Shown here piece after piece: positions 15,934 to 27,056 of a DNA stretch of 64,000 nucleotides. Source of the stretch: CAVTAV01 sp963732795 (GTDB taxonomy: Bacteria; Pseudomonadota; Alphaproteobacteria; CAVTAV01). Positions within the stretch are counted from its first letter, which is position 1. Each line of letters starts with the position of its first letter. The notes under the pieces were generated by a model. The model did not search any database. It saw only the letters and a list, made by a program, of their open reading frames with translations, and was not told where the DNA came from. The position numbers were made by a program, and so were the translations under genes. The stretch lies in NCBI GenBank assembly GCA_963732795.1, contig CAVTAV010000006.1, positions 434,001-498,000 of the forward strand, read 5' to 3'.

Positions 15934-17272
15934 CTATTTCCCGATACAAAAGTCTCGAAAAACCACGTCTAAAAGGTCTTCGACATCCACTTGGCCCGTA
16001 ATCCGGCCCAAATCCCGCGCTGCGAGCCGGATATCTTCCGCGATCACCTCCAAATCTCGGCCTCGGTCCGCCAATGCATCGTCGAGATGCCCAATCGCCG
16101 CCTCAAGCGCCTTGCGGTGCCGCGCGCGCGTAACGACTGCGTCCCCGGCGCCGCCGAACCCCTGGGCCTCGACAAATTCTATCGAGCCGCTTCTCCAGCG
16201 CCGGGATTCCCCCGCCACTAATGGCCGAGGTGAGGATTCCATCGTCTTCCCCCTTTGCGAGCCGCTTAAAATTCTCGCCGCGCACAAGATCCACCTTGTT
16301 CCAGACGATCCAGCGTTCTTCCGCCTCGATTGTCTCTTCCCCCGGCGTTTTCGCCATTTTCGAGGCATCCCGAACGACCAGCGCGACATCGGCCCGGCGG
16401 GCTGTTTCGCGGGCCCGGCGGGTGCCTTCGCGCTCGATCGGGTCCTCGGACTCCCGTAAACCCGCCGTATCCGCCACGATCATCAGAAAACCGCCGATTT
16501 CGAGGTGAACTTCGACGACATCGCGGGTCGTTCCCGCGATATCCGACACGATCGCGGCGTCGCGCTTGGCCAACGCATTCAGAACCGACGACTTCCCGAC
16601 ATTCGGCGGACCGACGATCGCGACCCGAAAACCGCTCCGAATGCGCTCGCCAACGCCGGAATCCGCAAGTTTTTCCGAAATTTCCTTCCGAAGACCGGAC
16701 AAACGCGTCCAAACGTCCTCCGGAATCTGCTCCGGCGTCTCTTCTTCGGGAAAATCGATGACCGCCTCGATCCAGGCCAGACATTTCAAGATCGCCGACC
16801 GCCACGCCTCATAGACCTTCGCCTGGGCCCCTTCCATCTGCCGCAGCGCCTGGCGCCGCTGCCCTTCGGTCTCGGCATTGATCAGATCGGCGACCGCCTC
16901 GGCCCGGGTCAGATCCAACCGGCCGTTCTCGAACGCCCGGCGGGTGAATTCTCCCGCCTCGGCCGGCCGCAATCCGTCGACGCCGCCGAGCGCGTCGAGG
17001 ACGGCCGCGACCACCGCCGCGCCGCCATGAACCTGAAATTCCGCGATATCCTCGCCGGTATAGCTCTCGGGGCCCGGAAAGAAGATGACGAGGCCCCGGT
17101 CGATCTCCGTGTCCGTCCGCGGATCGACGATCTTGCGAAGCCGGGCCGTTGCCGGTGGGGGCACGAAGGTTTTGGTCAGCGCCTCGATCGCCGCCCCCGC
17201 GTTCGGGCCCGAGACCCGGATGACCGCAATCCCGGCCTTTCCCCGGCCCGATGCCAGCGCATAGATCGTCAT
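15934..17272 (-). CDS. mnmE: tRNA uridine-5-carboxymethylaminomethyl(34) synthesis GTPase MnmE, frame-disrupted
   Basis: GTPase partner of MnmG. The N-terminal tetrahydrofolate domain has YTGEDIAEFQVHGG and AEPGEFT-like RPAEAGEFT; the G domain has GPPNVGKSS (221-229), DTAGL and WNKVD; the C-terminal segment ends in the catalytic CIGK. The frame breaks near 16185 (LEKRLDR, then EFVEAQGF in another frame; one extra base or two missing). Corrected length is 445 residues, as expected. The start is ATG at 17272. Confidence 0.95.
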
Positions 17273-17306
17273 GACGTCCGATTCCGGGCTTACCCCGGCC
17301 CATACT

Positions 17307-17693
17307 CTATACTTTTGTTTCTTCGGCCGCTTCTTCGGCCCACGGCGTGTCGGCCAGGTCTTTCCACTCCGGCTGCATCATCAGTCGTTCGACCCGACCG
17401 CCCTCTTTCAAATGCACCGCCAGAATTTCGTCCAGGTCGGCTTTGGTCCGGTAGTGATACCACACGCCCTCGGGATAGATGACCAGGGTCGGCCCCAATT
17501 CGCACCGGTCCAGGCACTGCGCGGCATTGACCCGGACACCTTTAAGCCCGGATTCCTTGACCTTCTGCTTCATATAGTTGCGTAAGACAACTGCGCCTTT
17601 GGCGCTGCAGCAGCCCCGCGGATCGTTCGCCGGACGCTGATTCACGCACATGAACACATGGCTCCGGAAATAGGGCTTGGGATCGTCCGCCAT
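17307..17693 (-). CDS. thioredoxin-like [2Fe-2S] ferredoxin domain protein
   Basis: 128 residues. Cysteines at 16, 28/29, 60 and 64 (FMCVNQ, RGCCS, AAQCLDRCELGP) fit the thioredoxin-fold [2Fe-2S] ferredoxins, which also form a domain of NuoE and FdhD-linked proteins. It ends in an acidic tail (EEAAEETKV). Probably a cytosolic electron carrier; its partner is not evident. The DUF6489 gene lies eight bases upstream on the same strand, so the two are likely co-transcribed. Confidence 0.85.
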   Translation of the reverse strand: MADDPKPYFRSHVFMCVNQRPANDPRGCCSAKGAVVLRNYMKQKVKESGLKGVRVNAAQCLDRCELGPTLVIYPEGVWYHYRTKADLDEILAVHLKEGGRVERLMMQPEWKDLADTPWAEEAAEETKV

Positions 17694-17701
17694 AGCGCCC
17701 G

Positions 17702-17950
17702 TCAGGAATCCTCGCCTTTGGACTTCGACAGGGCCGCCTCCCAGAACGCCTTCTGCATATCCTGCCAGCCCTGCGCCCCGCCGGGCATCCAGAACGACAT
17801 CAGCTCCTGGAAATTGCCGCTACTGGCGGCCGTCTCCATGGACTTCCGCATTTCGTTGACGAAAGCGTCCTGCAGCTTCGACACATCCGGCAGGCCGAGG
17901 AACGTCCGCGCCTCCTCCGGCGTGCAATCCACATTGACCGTTACTTTCAT
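17702..17950 (-). CDS. DUF6489 family protein
   Basis: 82 residues, acidic and soluble. MKVTVNVDCTPEEARTFLG, then LQDAF and a region rich in Trp, Gln and Phe (FWMPGGAQGWQDMQKAF), match the alphaproteobacterial DUF6489 family. The WMPGG..QGWQ segment recalls phasin-like or polyhydroxybutyrate-associated proteins, but I cannot support a function. First gene of a two-gene operon with the ferredoxin, divergent from the YyaL-like gene over about 140 bases. Confidence 0.75.
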   Translation of the reverse strand: MKVTVNVDCTPEEARTFLGLPDVSKLQDAFVNEMRKSMETAASSGNFQELMSFWMPGGAQGWQDMQKAFWEAALSKSKGEDS

Positions 17951-18092
17951 GGCCTCGCTCCCCTCGCGCGCTCGAAAACCGCGCTTTTCAAAAGCCTATG
18001 CCATGGCCAAGACCGGTTCAACGCCCTTATTATGGCGCCCGCCCGACGGCAGACCCGTCTCGACATTCCCTCGTCCAGGACACCCCCGCGTC

Positions 18093-20180
<2,088 letters not shown>

Positions 20181-20199
20181 TCGCCTAGACAAGAGTCTC

Positions 20200-20661
20200 A
20201 TGATGCCCCAGCTCTCCATGCATAGCCCGATCGGCGACCTTACCATCAGCGAAGAGGACGGCGCGCTGGTCTCGATCGATTGGGGCTGGAGCCCGGCGCA
20301 GGCCGAAACACCGCTTCTCCGCCGCGCCAAAGCCGAGCTCGAGGAGTATTTCGACGGCACGAGGCGGCGTTTTGACCTCCCGCTTGCTCCCGCCGGCAGC
20401 AATTTCCAGAAATCGGTCTGGCGCGCCATGCAGGAAATTCCGGCCGGCGCGACCCGCAGCTACGGCGATCTCGCCAAGGCGCTTCACTCGGCACCCCGCG
20501 CCGTCGGCCAGGCTTGCGGGCGCAACCCGATCCCGATCGTCATTCCCTGCCACCGCGTTCTCGGCGCCAATGGCGCGATCGGCGGCTATTCCGGCGAGGG
20601 CGGGCTCGACACCAAGCGGAGCCTTCTCCGGCTCGAAGGCGTTACCCTCCCGTCCGGATGA
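20200..20661 (+). CDS. ogt: methylated-DNA--[protein]-cysteine S-methyltransferase
   Basis: Suicide repair protein that takes the methyl group from O6-methylguanine. 153 residues, with FQKSVWRAMQEIPAGATRSYGDLA, the arginine finger region AVGQACGRNPIP and the acceptor C117 in IPCHRVLG. The N-terminal domain is short, as in Ogt/MGMT single-domain forms. Two ATGs are adjacent (20200 and 20203). It follows the YyaL-like gene by 19 bases and is likely in the same operon. Confidence 0.93.
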   Translation: MMPQLSMHSPIGDLTISEEDGALVSIDWGWSPAQAETPLLRRAKAELEEYFDGTRRRFDLPLAPAGSNFQKSVWRAMQEIPAGATRSYGDLAKALHSAPRAVGQACGRNPIPIVIPCHRVLGANGAIGGYSGEGGLDTKRSLLRLEGVTLPSG

Positions 20662-20730
20662 CAGACGGTCTACCGGGCGTTAGACTCGGCCGTCTCGAAT
20701 CTTCCAGCCAGATTCCCCAGGAGAAATCCC

Positions 20731-21431
20731 GTGCCAGCAGGCGATATCACCATTTCCGCTAAGGACGGCGGCCGCTTTTCCGCCTATCTCGCCACGCCCG
20801 AGTCCGGCACCGGGCCGGGCATCGTGCTCATCCAGGAAATCTTCGGCGTCAACGCCGTGATGCGCGGCATCGCCGACGACCTGGCCGGGCAAGGCTATAT
20901 CGTCCTTGCCCGGATCTGTTCTGGCGCCAGGAGCCGGGCGTCCAGATCTCCGACAAGACCCAGGCCGAATGGGACAAGGCGTTCAAGCTCATGCAGGGCT
21001 TCGATCTCGACAAGGGCATCGACGATCTCGTCGCTACCCTCGCCCATCTCCGCCAACAAAAGGGCTGCACCGGCAAGGCCGGCGCCGTGGGCTACTGCCT
21101 CGGGGGCCAGCTCGCCTATCTCATGGCCTGCCGCTCGAACTCGGATGCTTCGGTCGGCTATTACGGCGTCATGATCCAGAACTTCCTGGATGAGGCCAAG
21201 AACATCACCAAGCCGCTGATGCTGCATATCGCCGAAGAAGACGGTTTCGTGCCGAAGGAGGACCAGGCCAAGATCAAGGAAGGCCTCAAGGCCAACCGAC
21301 ATGTCACCATCCATTCCTATCCCGGCTGCGACCACGCCTTCGCCCGGGTCGGCGGCCAGCATTACAATCAATCCGCCGCCAACCTCGCCAACCAGCGCAC
21401 GCTCGATTTCTTCAAGCAGCATCTGGGCTAG
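20731..21431 (+). CDS. dienelactone hydrolase family protein, frame-disrupted
   Basis: Alpha/beta hydrolase. N-terminal IVLIQEIFGVNAVMRGIADDLAGQGY, nucleophile elbow GYCLGG with the catalytic cysteine, an acidic residue at EEDGFVP and GCDHAFAR with the catalytic histidine form the DLH triad. The frame breaks near 20910: CTTGCCCGG should read CTTGCCCCGG, one C missing. With it restored, APDLFWRQEPGVQ bridges the halves and the length is 233 residues. The GTG start has AGGAG nine bases upstream. Substrate unknown. Confidence 0.88.
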
Positions 21432-21470
21432 GCCGGCATGATCTCGGTCGACCTCTCCCCCCTTCCAACA

Positions 21471-21540
21471 TCATCGGCGCGAAGGCGGGGATCCGGGCCC
21501 CAGCGCCGAAACTGGATTCCCGCATTCGCGGGAATGACGA
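21471..21540 (+). repeat. 70-base element with long terminal inverted repeats
   Basis: Left end TCATCGGCGCGAAGGCGGGG and right end, read on the other strand, TCGTCATTCCCGCGAATGCG are imperfect inverted repeats of about 26 bases. The right arm itself contains the perfect hairpin ATTCCCGC-ATTC-GCGGGAAT. This resembles small palindromic elements spread in alphaproteobacterial intergenic regions. It has no coding capacity and lies between dienelactone hydrolase and quinone oxidoreductase genes. Confidence 0.65.
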
Positions 21541-21586
21541 TCAGGTGGGGGGCCGTCACCTCATCGCGCGTCGGAAGCACCACGCC

Positions 21587-22568
21587 ATGACCACCACCAA
21601 AGCCATCCGCATCGCCAAGACCGGCGGGCCGGAGGTCATGGAGCTCGTCGATGTCGAGCTCGGCGAGCCGGGGCCGGGCGAGGTTCTGGTGCGCCACGAG
21701 GCGATCGGGCTCAATTTCGTCGAGACCTATCATCGGAGCGGGCTTTATCCGATCGACTTGCCGGGATTTCTCGGCACCGAAGGCGCGGGCGTCATCGAGG
21801 CCGTCGGGCCGGGCGTCGAGGGACTGACGCCGGGCGACCGTGTCGCCTACGGCACCGGTCCGCGGGGGTCCTATGCCCAAGCCCGGATCATGCCGGCCAA
21901 CGTCCTTCTCAAGCTGCCCGACGGGATCTCCACCCGCGCAGGCGGCCGCCATGATGCTGCGCGGCATGACGGTCGCCTATCTCGTGACCCGCACCTACAA
22001 GCTCAAGCCGGGCGACACGGTCCTGCTTCATGCGGCCGCGGGCGGACTCGGTCTGATCCTCGGCCAATGGGCGAGGCATATCGGCGCCCAGGTGATCGGC
22101 ACGGCGGGATCGGAAGACAAAGCCGCGCTCGCCAAGGCAAATGGCTGCGAGGAGGTGATCCTCTATCGAAGCGAAGACATCGTCGAGCGGGTCAAGGCCT
22201 TCACCGGCGGCAAGGGCGTCCATGTCGCCTATGATTCGGTCGGCAAGGATACCTTCATGGCGTCGCTCGATTGCTTGAGGCCCTTGGGCATGCTGGTCGC
22301 TTTCGGCAATGCCTCCGGTCCGCCGCCGGCGTTCGATCCGCTGCTGCTCGGGTCCAAAGGCTCCCTGTTCCTGACCCGGCCGAGCCTGTTCCACTATGCC
22401 GCCGACCGGGCCGATCTCGAAGCCTTGGCCAAGGCGCTGTTCGACGTCGTGGCCTCCGGCGCGGTGAAGATCGAGATCAACCAGACCTATCCGTTAAGCG
22501 ACATCGCCCAGGCTCACCGCGACTTGGAGTCGCGCAAGACCACGGGCTCGACGGTCATCCTGCCGTGA
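21587..22568 (+). CDS. quinone oxidoreductase (zinc-independent MDR family), frame-disrupted
   Basis: NADPH-dependent quinone reductase of the QOR type: IGLNFVETYHRSGLYP, GTEGAGVIEAVGPGV, then HAAAGGLGLILGQWA (nucleotide loop), GTAGSEDKAALAK, DSVGKDTF and GSLFLTRPSL. No zinc ligands are seen. The frame breaks near 21932 (TCCACCCGCGCAG for TCCACCGCGCAG, one extra C). Corrected length is 326 residues, typical. The 3' end overlaps the nhaA 3' end as that gene reads in this sequence. Confidence 0.92.
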
Positions 22569-23827
22569 GTGCCGCGACCTCGGGTTTCGACTCCGTGGTC
22601 AGTAATCGTTGAGAGTGACGGCGGCCTCCGGGACGTCCTCGTTCCGAAATAGAGCAGCACGCACCCGGTGATTGCGGAGAGCACCGAGCCGACCAGCACG
22701 CCGAGACGCACCTGGGCGGCATAGGATACATCGCCCGCGCTGATCGCCGCGAGGTTGTCGAACGCAAGAGACCCGATGAAAAGACTCATGGTGAAGCCGA
22801 CGCCCGCCAAGACGCAGGCGCCGTAGAAGCCGAGCCAGGTTACGCCGTCCGGCAATCGCGCCCGGCCGGCCTTTATCAGCGCCAGGCTCGGCACAAACAT
22901 GCCGATCTGCTTGCCGAGGAAAAGCCCGAGCGCGATGCCGAAGGGGACCGGGCTCAAGAAGTCGCCTATCGAGAGCCCCGCGAAGCTCACGCCCGCATTG
23001 GCGAAGGCGAAAACCGGCACGATGACGAAGCCGACGAGACTGTGCAGCTCATATTCGATCCGCTTGCCGACAACCGCGAAATCGCTGCCGCCTTCCGTCC
23101 GCTCCATCGGTATCGCCATCGCGATAACGATGCCGGCAAGCGTCGCATGGACACCGCTCTTGAGCACGCAAAGCCATAACAGAACGCCGAGCACGGCATA
23201 GGGCCACATTTTGTGGACACGCAGCCGGTTCAGAGCGAAGAGGCCGAGCAAGACCGCCGCGCCGGCTCCGATCATCATCGGCGCCAGATCGCCGGAATAG
23301 AAAAGCGCTATGATGATGATTGCGCCGATGTCGTCGAACACCGCGGCCAGCATCAGAAAGACCTTCAGGCCGACGGGAATGCGCTTGCCGAACATCGCCA
23401 GAATGCCGAGGGCGAAGGCGATATCCGTCGCGGATGGAATCGCCCAGCCGGTCAGAAGATGCTCGTCGTCGAGATTGACCAGGACATAAAGCAGCGCGGG
23501 GACCGCCATGCCGCCCAGCGCACCCGCCGCCGGCAGCACGAGTTGCCGCGCATCCCTGAGATGCCCCTCGATGAGCTCGCGCTTGATCTCCAGGCCGATC
23601 AACAAAAAGAAGATCGCCATCAGCCCGTCGTTGATCCACAGGACCAAAGGCTTGGCGATACCCGCCTCGCCGATGTGTAATGAGACTTCAGTCTCAAGAA
23701 GGCCGCGGTACAGATCCTTGAAAGGCGAATTTTCGGCAATCAAGGCGAGCGCCGCCGCGCCGGCGAGCAGAAGGCCTGCCGTGAGATCCCGGTCTTTACG
23801 GAAGAGGGCCGCGACGCGCGCGATCAT
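22514..23827 (-). CDS. nhaA: Na+/H+ antiporter NhaA
   Basis: Inner-membrane antiporter, 437 residues as read, about 11-12 hydrophobic segments. Characteristic: FFLLIGLEIKRELIEGHL, the GWAIPSATDIAFALGIL region, VFDDIGAIIIIALFY with the two adjacent aspartates that bind the ion, and VGFTMSLFIG. The last 35 residues are polar and arginine-rich and overlap the convergent quinone oxidoreductase gene by 55 bases. One missing base near 22645 would instead give a C-terminus NEDVPEAAVTLNDY ending at 22599, with no overlap, so the tail is doubtful. Confidence 0.93.
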   Translation of the reverse strand: MIARVAALFRKDRDLTAGLLLAGAAALALIAENSPFKDLYRGLLETEVSLHIGEAGIAKPLVLWINDGLMAIFFLLIGLEIKRELIEGHLRDARQLVLPAAGALGGMAVPALLYVLVNLDDEHLLTGWAIPSATDIAFALGILAMFGKRIPVGLKVFLMLAAVFDDIGAIIIIALFYSGDLAPMMIGAGAAVLLGLFALNRLRVHKMWPYAVLGVLLWLCVLKSGVHATLAGIVIAMAIPMERTEGGSDFAVVGKRIEYELHSLVGFVIVPVFAFANAGVSFAGLSIGDFLSPVPFGIALGLFLGKQIGMFVPSLALIKAGRARLPDGVTWLGFYGACVLAGVGFTMSLFIGSLAFDNLAAISAGDVSYAAQVRLGVLVGSVLSAITGCVLLYFGTRTSRRPPSLSTITDHGVETRGRGTHGRMTVEPVVLRDSKSR

Positions 23828-23961
23828 TGATCAGATTTTGGGTGACGAGCGTTCGGCTTCAAGCGAAATCGGATGGTCCATCAGTCCCACCAGGGAACGC
23901 CGCTGCGATGGTGAGCGGGTTGCGCTACGTTTTCGGTGCCTGGAAGCCCTGAGCGCCGAGC

Positions 23962-25218
23962 TCAGGTATTCATCGAGTCGAAGAAGTCCTTGTTGGTCTT
24001 GGTGTCCTTGAGCTTGGACAGCAGGAACTCGATGGCGTCCACCACGCCCATGGGCTGGAGGATGCGGCGCAGGACATACATCTTCGACAAGGTCGCCTTG
24101 TCGACCAGCAGCTCTTCCTTGCGGGTGCCGGACTTGACGATGTCGATGGCCGGGAAGATGCGGCGGTCGATGATCTTGCGGTCGAGGATGATTTCCGAGT
24201 TACCGGTGCCCTTGAACTCTTCGAAGATGACCTCGTCCATGCGGCTGCCGGTATCGATGAGCGCGGTCGCGATGATCGAAAGCGACCCGCCTTCCTCGAT
24301 ATTGCGCGCGGCGCCGAAGAACCGCTTCGGGCGCTGGAGGGCATTCGCGTCCACACCGCCGGTCAGCACCTTGCCGGAGGACGGCACGACGGTGTTATAG
24401 GCGCGCGCCAGACGCGTGATGGAGTCGAGCAGGATCACCACGTCGCGCTTGTGCTCGACGAGGCGCTTCGCCTTGTCGATCACCATCTCGGCGACCTGGA
24501 CGTGACGCGCGGCCGGCTCGTCGAAGGTGGACGAGATCACCTCGCCCTTCACCGAGCGCGCCATGTCGGTCACTTCCTCGGGCCGCTCGTCGATCAGCAG
24601 AACGATCAGATAGACCTCGGGATGATTCTCGGTGATGGCATGGGCGATGTTCTGCAGGAGCATCGTCTTGCCGGTGCGCGGCGGCGCGACGATCAGCGCG
24701 CGCTGGCCTTTGCCGAGGGGCGCCACCAGATCGATGATCCGGGAGCTCATATCCTTGTTGGTCGGATCGACCCGATCGAGATTCAGATGCTCGTCGGGAT
24801 AAAGCGGCGTCAGATTGTCGAAATGGACCTTGTGACGCGCCGATTCCGGATCCTCGAAATTGATCTGGTTGACCTTGAGCAGCGCGAAATACCGCTCGCC
24901 GTCCTTGGGCGCGCGGATCAAGCCTTCGACCGTGTCGCCGGTGCGGAGGCCGAAACGGCGGATCTGGCTCGGGCTGACATAGATGTCGTCGGGACCCGGC
25001 AGATAGTTCGATTCCGGCGAGCGCAGAAAGCCGAAGCCGTCCTGCAAGGTCTCCAAAACGCCCCCGCCCGTGATCTCGATATTTTTTTCCGCGAGCTGCT
25101 TGAGGATCGCAAACATCATGTCCTGTTTGCGCATATTGCTGGCGTTTTCGACCTGCTGCTCTTCCGCGAACGCCAGGAGCTCGGTGGGCGATTTACCCTT
25201 AAGTTCTTGAAGATTCAT
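23962..25218 (-). CDS. rho: transcription termination factor Rho
   Basis: Hexameric RNA helicase. 418 residues, complete. MNLQELKGKSPTELL N-terminal domain, RNP1-like GFGFLRSPESNYLPGPDDIYVS in the cold-shock domain (about 60-82), Walker A APPRTGKT (178-185), Walker B VILLDSITRLARAYN and the Q/R-loop region GGSLSIIATAL. C-terminal TNKDFFDSMN is typical. It is the last gene of the minus-strand group below hemJ, separated by about 280 bases that contain no gene. Confidence 0.98.
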   Translation of the reverse strand: MNLQELKGKSPTELLAFAEEQQVENASNMRKQDMMFAILKQLAEKNIEITGGGVLETLQDGFGFLRSPESNYLPGPDDIYVSPSQIRRFGLRTGDTVEGLIRAPKDGERYFALLKVNQINFEDPESARHKVHFDNLTPLYPDEHLNLDRVDPTNKDMSSRIIDLVAPLGKGQRALIVAPPRTGKTMLLQNIAHAITENHPEVYLIVLLIDERPEEVTDMARSVKGEVISSTFDEPAARHVQVAEMVIDKAKRLVEHKRDVVILLDSITRLARAYNTVVPSSGKVLTGGVDANALQRPKRFFGAARNIEEGGSLSIIATALIDTGSRMDEVIFEEFKGTGNSEIILDRKIIDRRIFPAIDIVKSGTRKEELLVDKATLSKMYVLRRILQPMGVVDAIEFLLSKLKDTKTNKDFFDSMNT

Positions 25219-25499
25219 GGCAAATGTTGCCGTAATTCTGGATTGCTGAGGAAAGGGATCAACGCGATCCGGAGCGCTACGGGATCAAAGAGGAGGCGCA
25301 GCCGCAGGAATTGGGAATGGCTTAGTTTAAGAGGGAAATCTTAAGAAGAAATTGCTGCTCGCCGACGCCGCAGGCGTTCCGGTCAACGGCCAAACCATGA
25401 GTGCCATCCCAAGACAGCCCGGCCGCTGCGGCTTAGATAATGTCGGATGAGGACCGCGTCAAGCCAAAGAATCACCGGCGCCGCGACAACCCGCCCGGC

Positions 25500-25963
25500 T
25501 CAGAACGGCCGCACGAACACCATGATGACGATAACGATCATCAACAGCGTCGGCACTTCGTTCGCGATCCGATAGACCTTGGCCGGATGTTTGTTGGCAT
25601 CACGCGCGAAATCCTTGCGCCAGCGGGCATAGAAAGCATGGGTGATCTGCAGCAGGATCACCATGGCGAGCTTCACGTGGAACCAGCCGGCATGCCAGAT
25701 CGAAGCCCGGCCTTATCGCGAGCAGAATGCCGAACATCCAGGTCAGGATCATCGCCGGATTGATGATGCCGCGCAGCAGGCGCCGCTCCATGACCTTGAA
25801 GGTCTCGGACTGGACCGAGCCGATCTCGGCCGCGCAGTGATAGACATAGAGCCGCGGCAGATAGAGCATCCCGGCCATCCAGGCGATCACCGAGATCACG
25901 TGGAGCGCCTTGATCCAGGAGATTCCACTCGACGAGCCAGGTTCCGAACGCGCCGCCCACCAT
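25500..25963 (-). CDS. hemJ: protoporphyrinogen oxidase HemJ, broken by two frame shifts
   Basis: Membrane enzyme that oxidises protoporphyrinogen IX in most alphaproteobacteria. Blocks in order: MVGGAFGTWL, then SWIKALHVISVIAWMAGMLYLPRL with the conserved histidine, VYHCAAEIGS, ERRLLRGIINPAMILTW, then in a third frame WHAGWFHVKLAMVILL with the conserved lysine, RWRKDFARDAN and RIANEVPTLLMIVIV to VFVRPF. Breaks lie near 25921 and 25705, each one base too many. Corrected length is 153 residues. GGGGAGAAG precedes the ATG. Operon hemE-hemH-hemJ. Confidence 0.9.
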
Positions 25964-25983
25964 GTCTCTTCTCCCCCTGTCGT

Positions 25984-27052
25984 TCAGGCCGCCCGGCACG
26001 GACAGCCGGTAAACGCTCCCGGGCAGATCCGGCCGCCCTCATCCGAAGCGATGCCGCCCTCCCGCTCTAACGCTCTTTCGACCGCTTCCGCAAGACCGGC
26101 GATGAAAGCGTCGGCCGTATCGAGCGCCGGCACCCGGAGATATACCGGCACCCCATGCTCGTCGGCGAGCTTCTTATATTCGATATCGAGCTCGACCAGG
26201 GTCTCGACATGCTCCGAGACGAAGGCGATCGGGACCACGATCAGCCCCGTGCCTTCCTCCCCGGCCCGGCGGATTTCCGCATCGGTCGAGGGCTGCAGCC
26301 ATTTCATCGGGCCGACCCGGCTCTGGTAGCAGAGCCGCCAGTCGACGGTCTTTTCATAGCGGTCCCGAATTCGTTTCATGACCGTATCGACCGTCGATTC
26401 GACTTGCCATTGATAGGGATCGCCGGCTTTGACGATGCTCTCCGGCAGGCCATGGGCCGAAAACAGGACCCGTATCGGGCCGATCCGTTCCGGCCTTGTC
26501 GAGCGCGGCCGCAACGGCCTCGGCATGGGCGCCGATGAACCCGGCATTGCGCGGATAACAGCACACCGTCGTCACCGGAATCTTCGCCAGCCCGGCCTTT
26601 TGCGCCGCCTTGGACCAGGCCTTGAACGACGATCCCGTGGTGGTGGTCGAGAATTGCGGGTAGAGCGGCAGAAGCACGATCCGGTCCGGCGCGAACGCCT
26701 GTACGGCCTTTGCGGTTTCCAGGCTCATCGGATGCCAATAGCGCATCGCGATGAAGGTCTTCACCTCCCCCACGGTCGAAAGGGTGTTTTCCAGCGCCCG
26801 GGCTTGCTTTTCCGTCAATCCCAAAATCGGCGAGCCGCCGCCCATCAACGCGTAATTCGCTCGAGCCAGGGGCCCTCGCCTTTTCGAGATCAGCGTGGCG
26901 ATGAAGCGCCGCACGAGACCCGGAACCCGAATGATGGCCGGATCGTTGAACAGATTGAACAGGAATGGCTCGACCGCCTCCTGATCGTTCGGACCGCCCA
27001 GATTGAACAGGACGACCGCGACCCGCCCGCGGTTCTTTCCGCCCTCGTTCAT
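25984..27052 (-). CDS. hemH: ferrochelatase, frame-disrupted
   Basis: Inserts iron into protoporphyrin IX. LFNLGGPNDQEAVEPFLFNLF, MRYWHPMS, RIVLLPLYPQFSTTTTGSS, then in a second frame VLFSAHGLPESIVKAGDPY with the catalytic histidine, YQSRVGPMKWLQPST and GTGLIVVPIAFVSEHVETL. The frame breaks near 26490 (one extra base before CCGGAACGG). Corrected length is 355 residues. The C-terminus has three cysteines (CPGAFTGCPC), suggestive of the [2Fe-2S] ligand set known in some bacterial ferrochelatases. hemE is four bases upstream. Confidence 0.94.
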
Positions 27053-27056
27053 AGCC

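Noticed and set aside
25668..25680. A further parS-like sequence (TTCACGTGGAAC) in hemJ
   Set aside because: It matches only 13 of 16 positions with wrong flanks and encodes the conserved FHVK of HemJ, so coding explains it.
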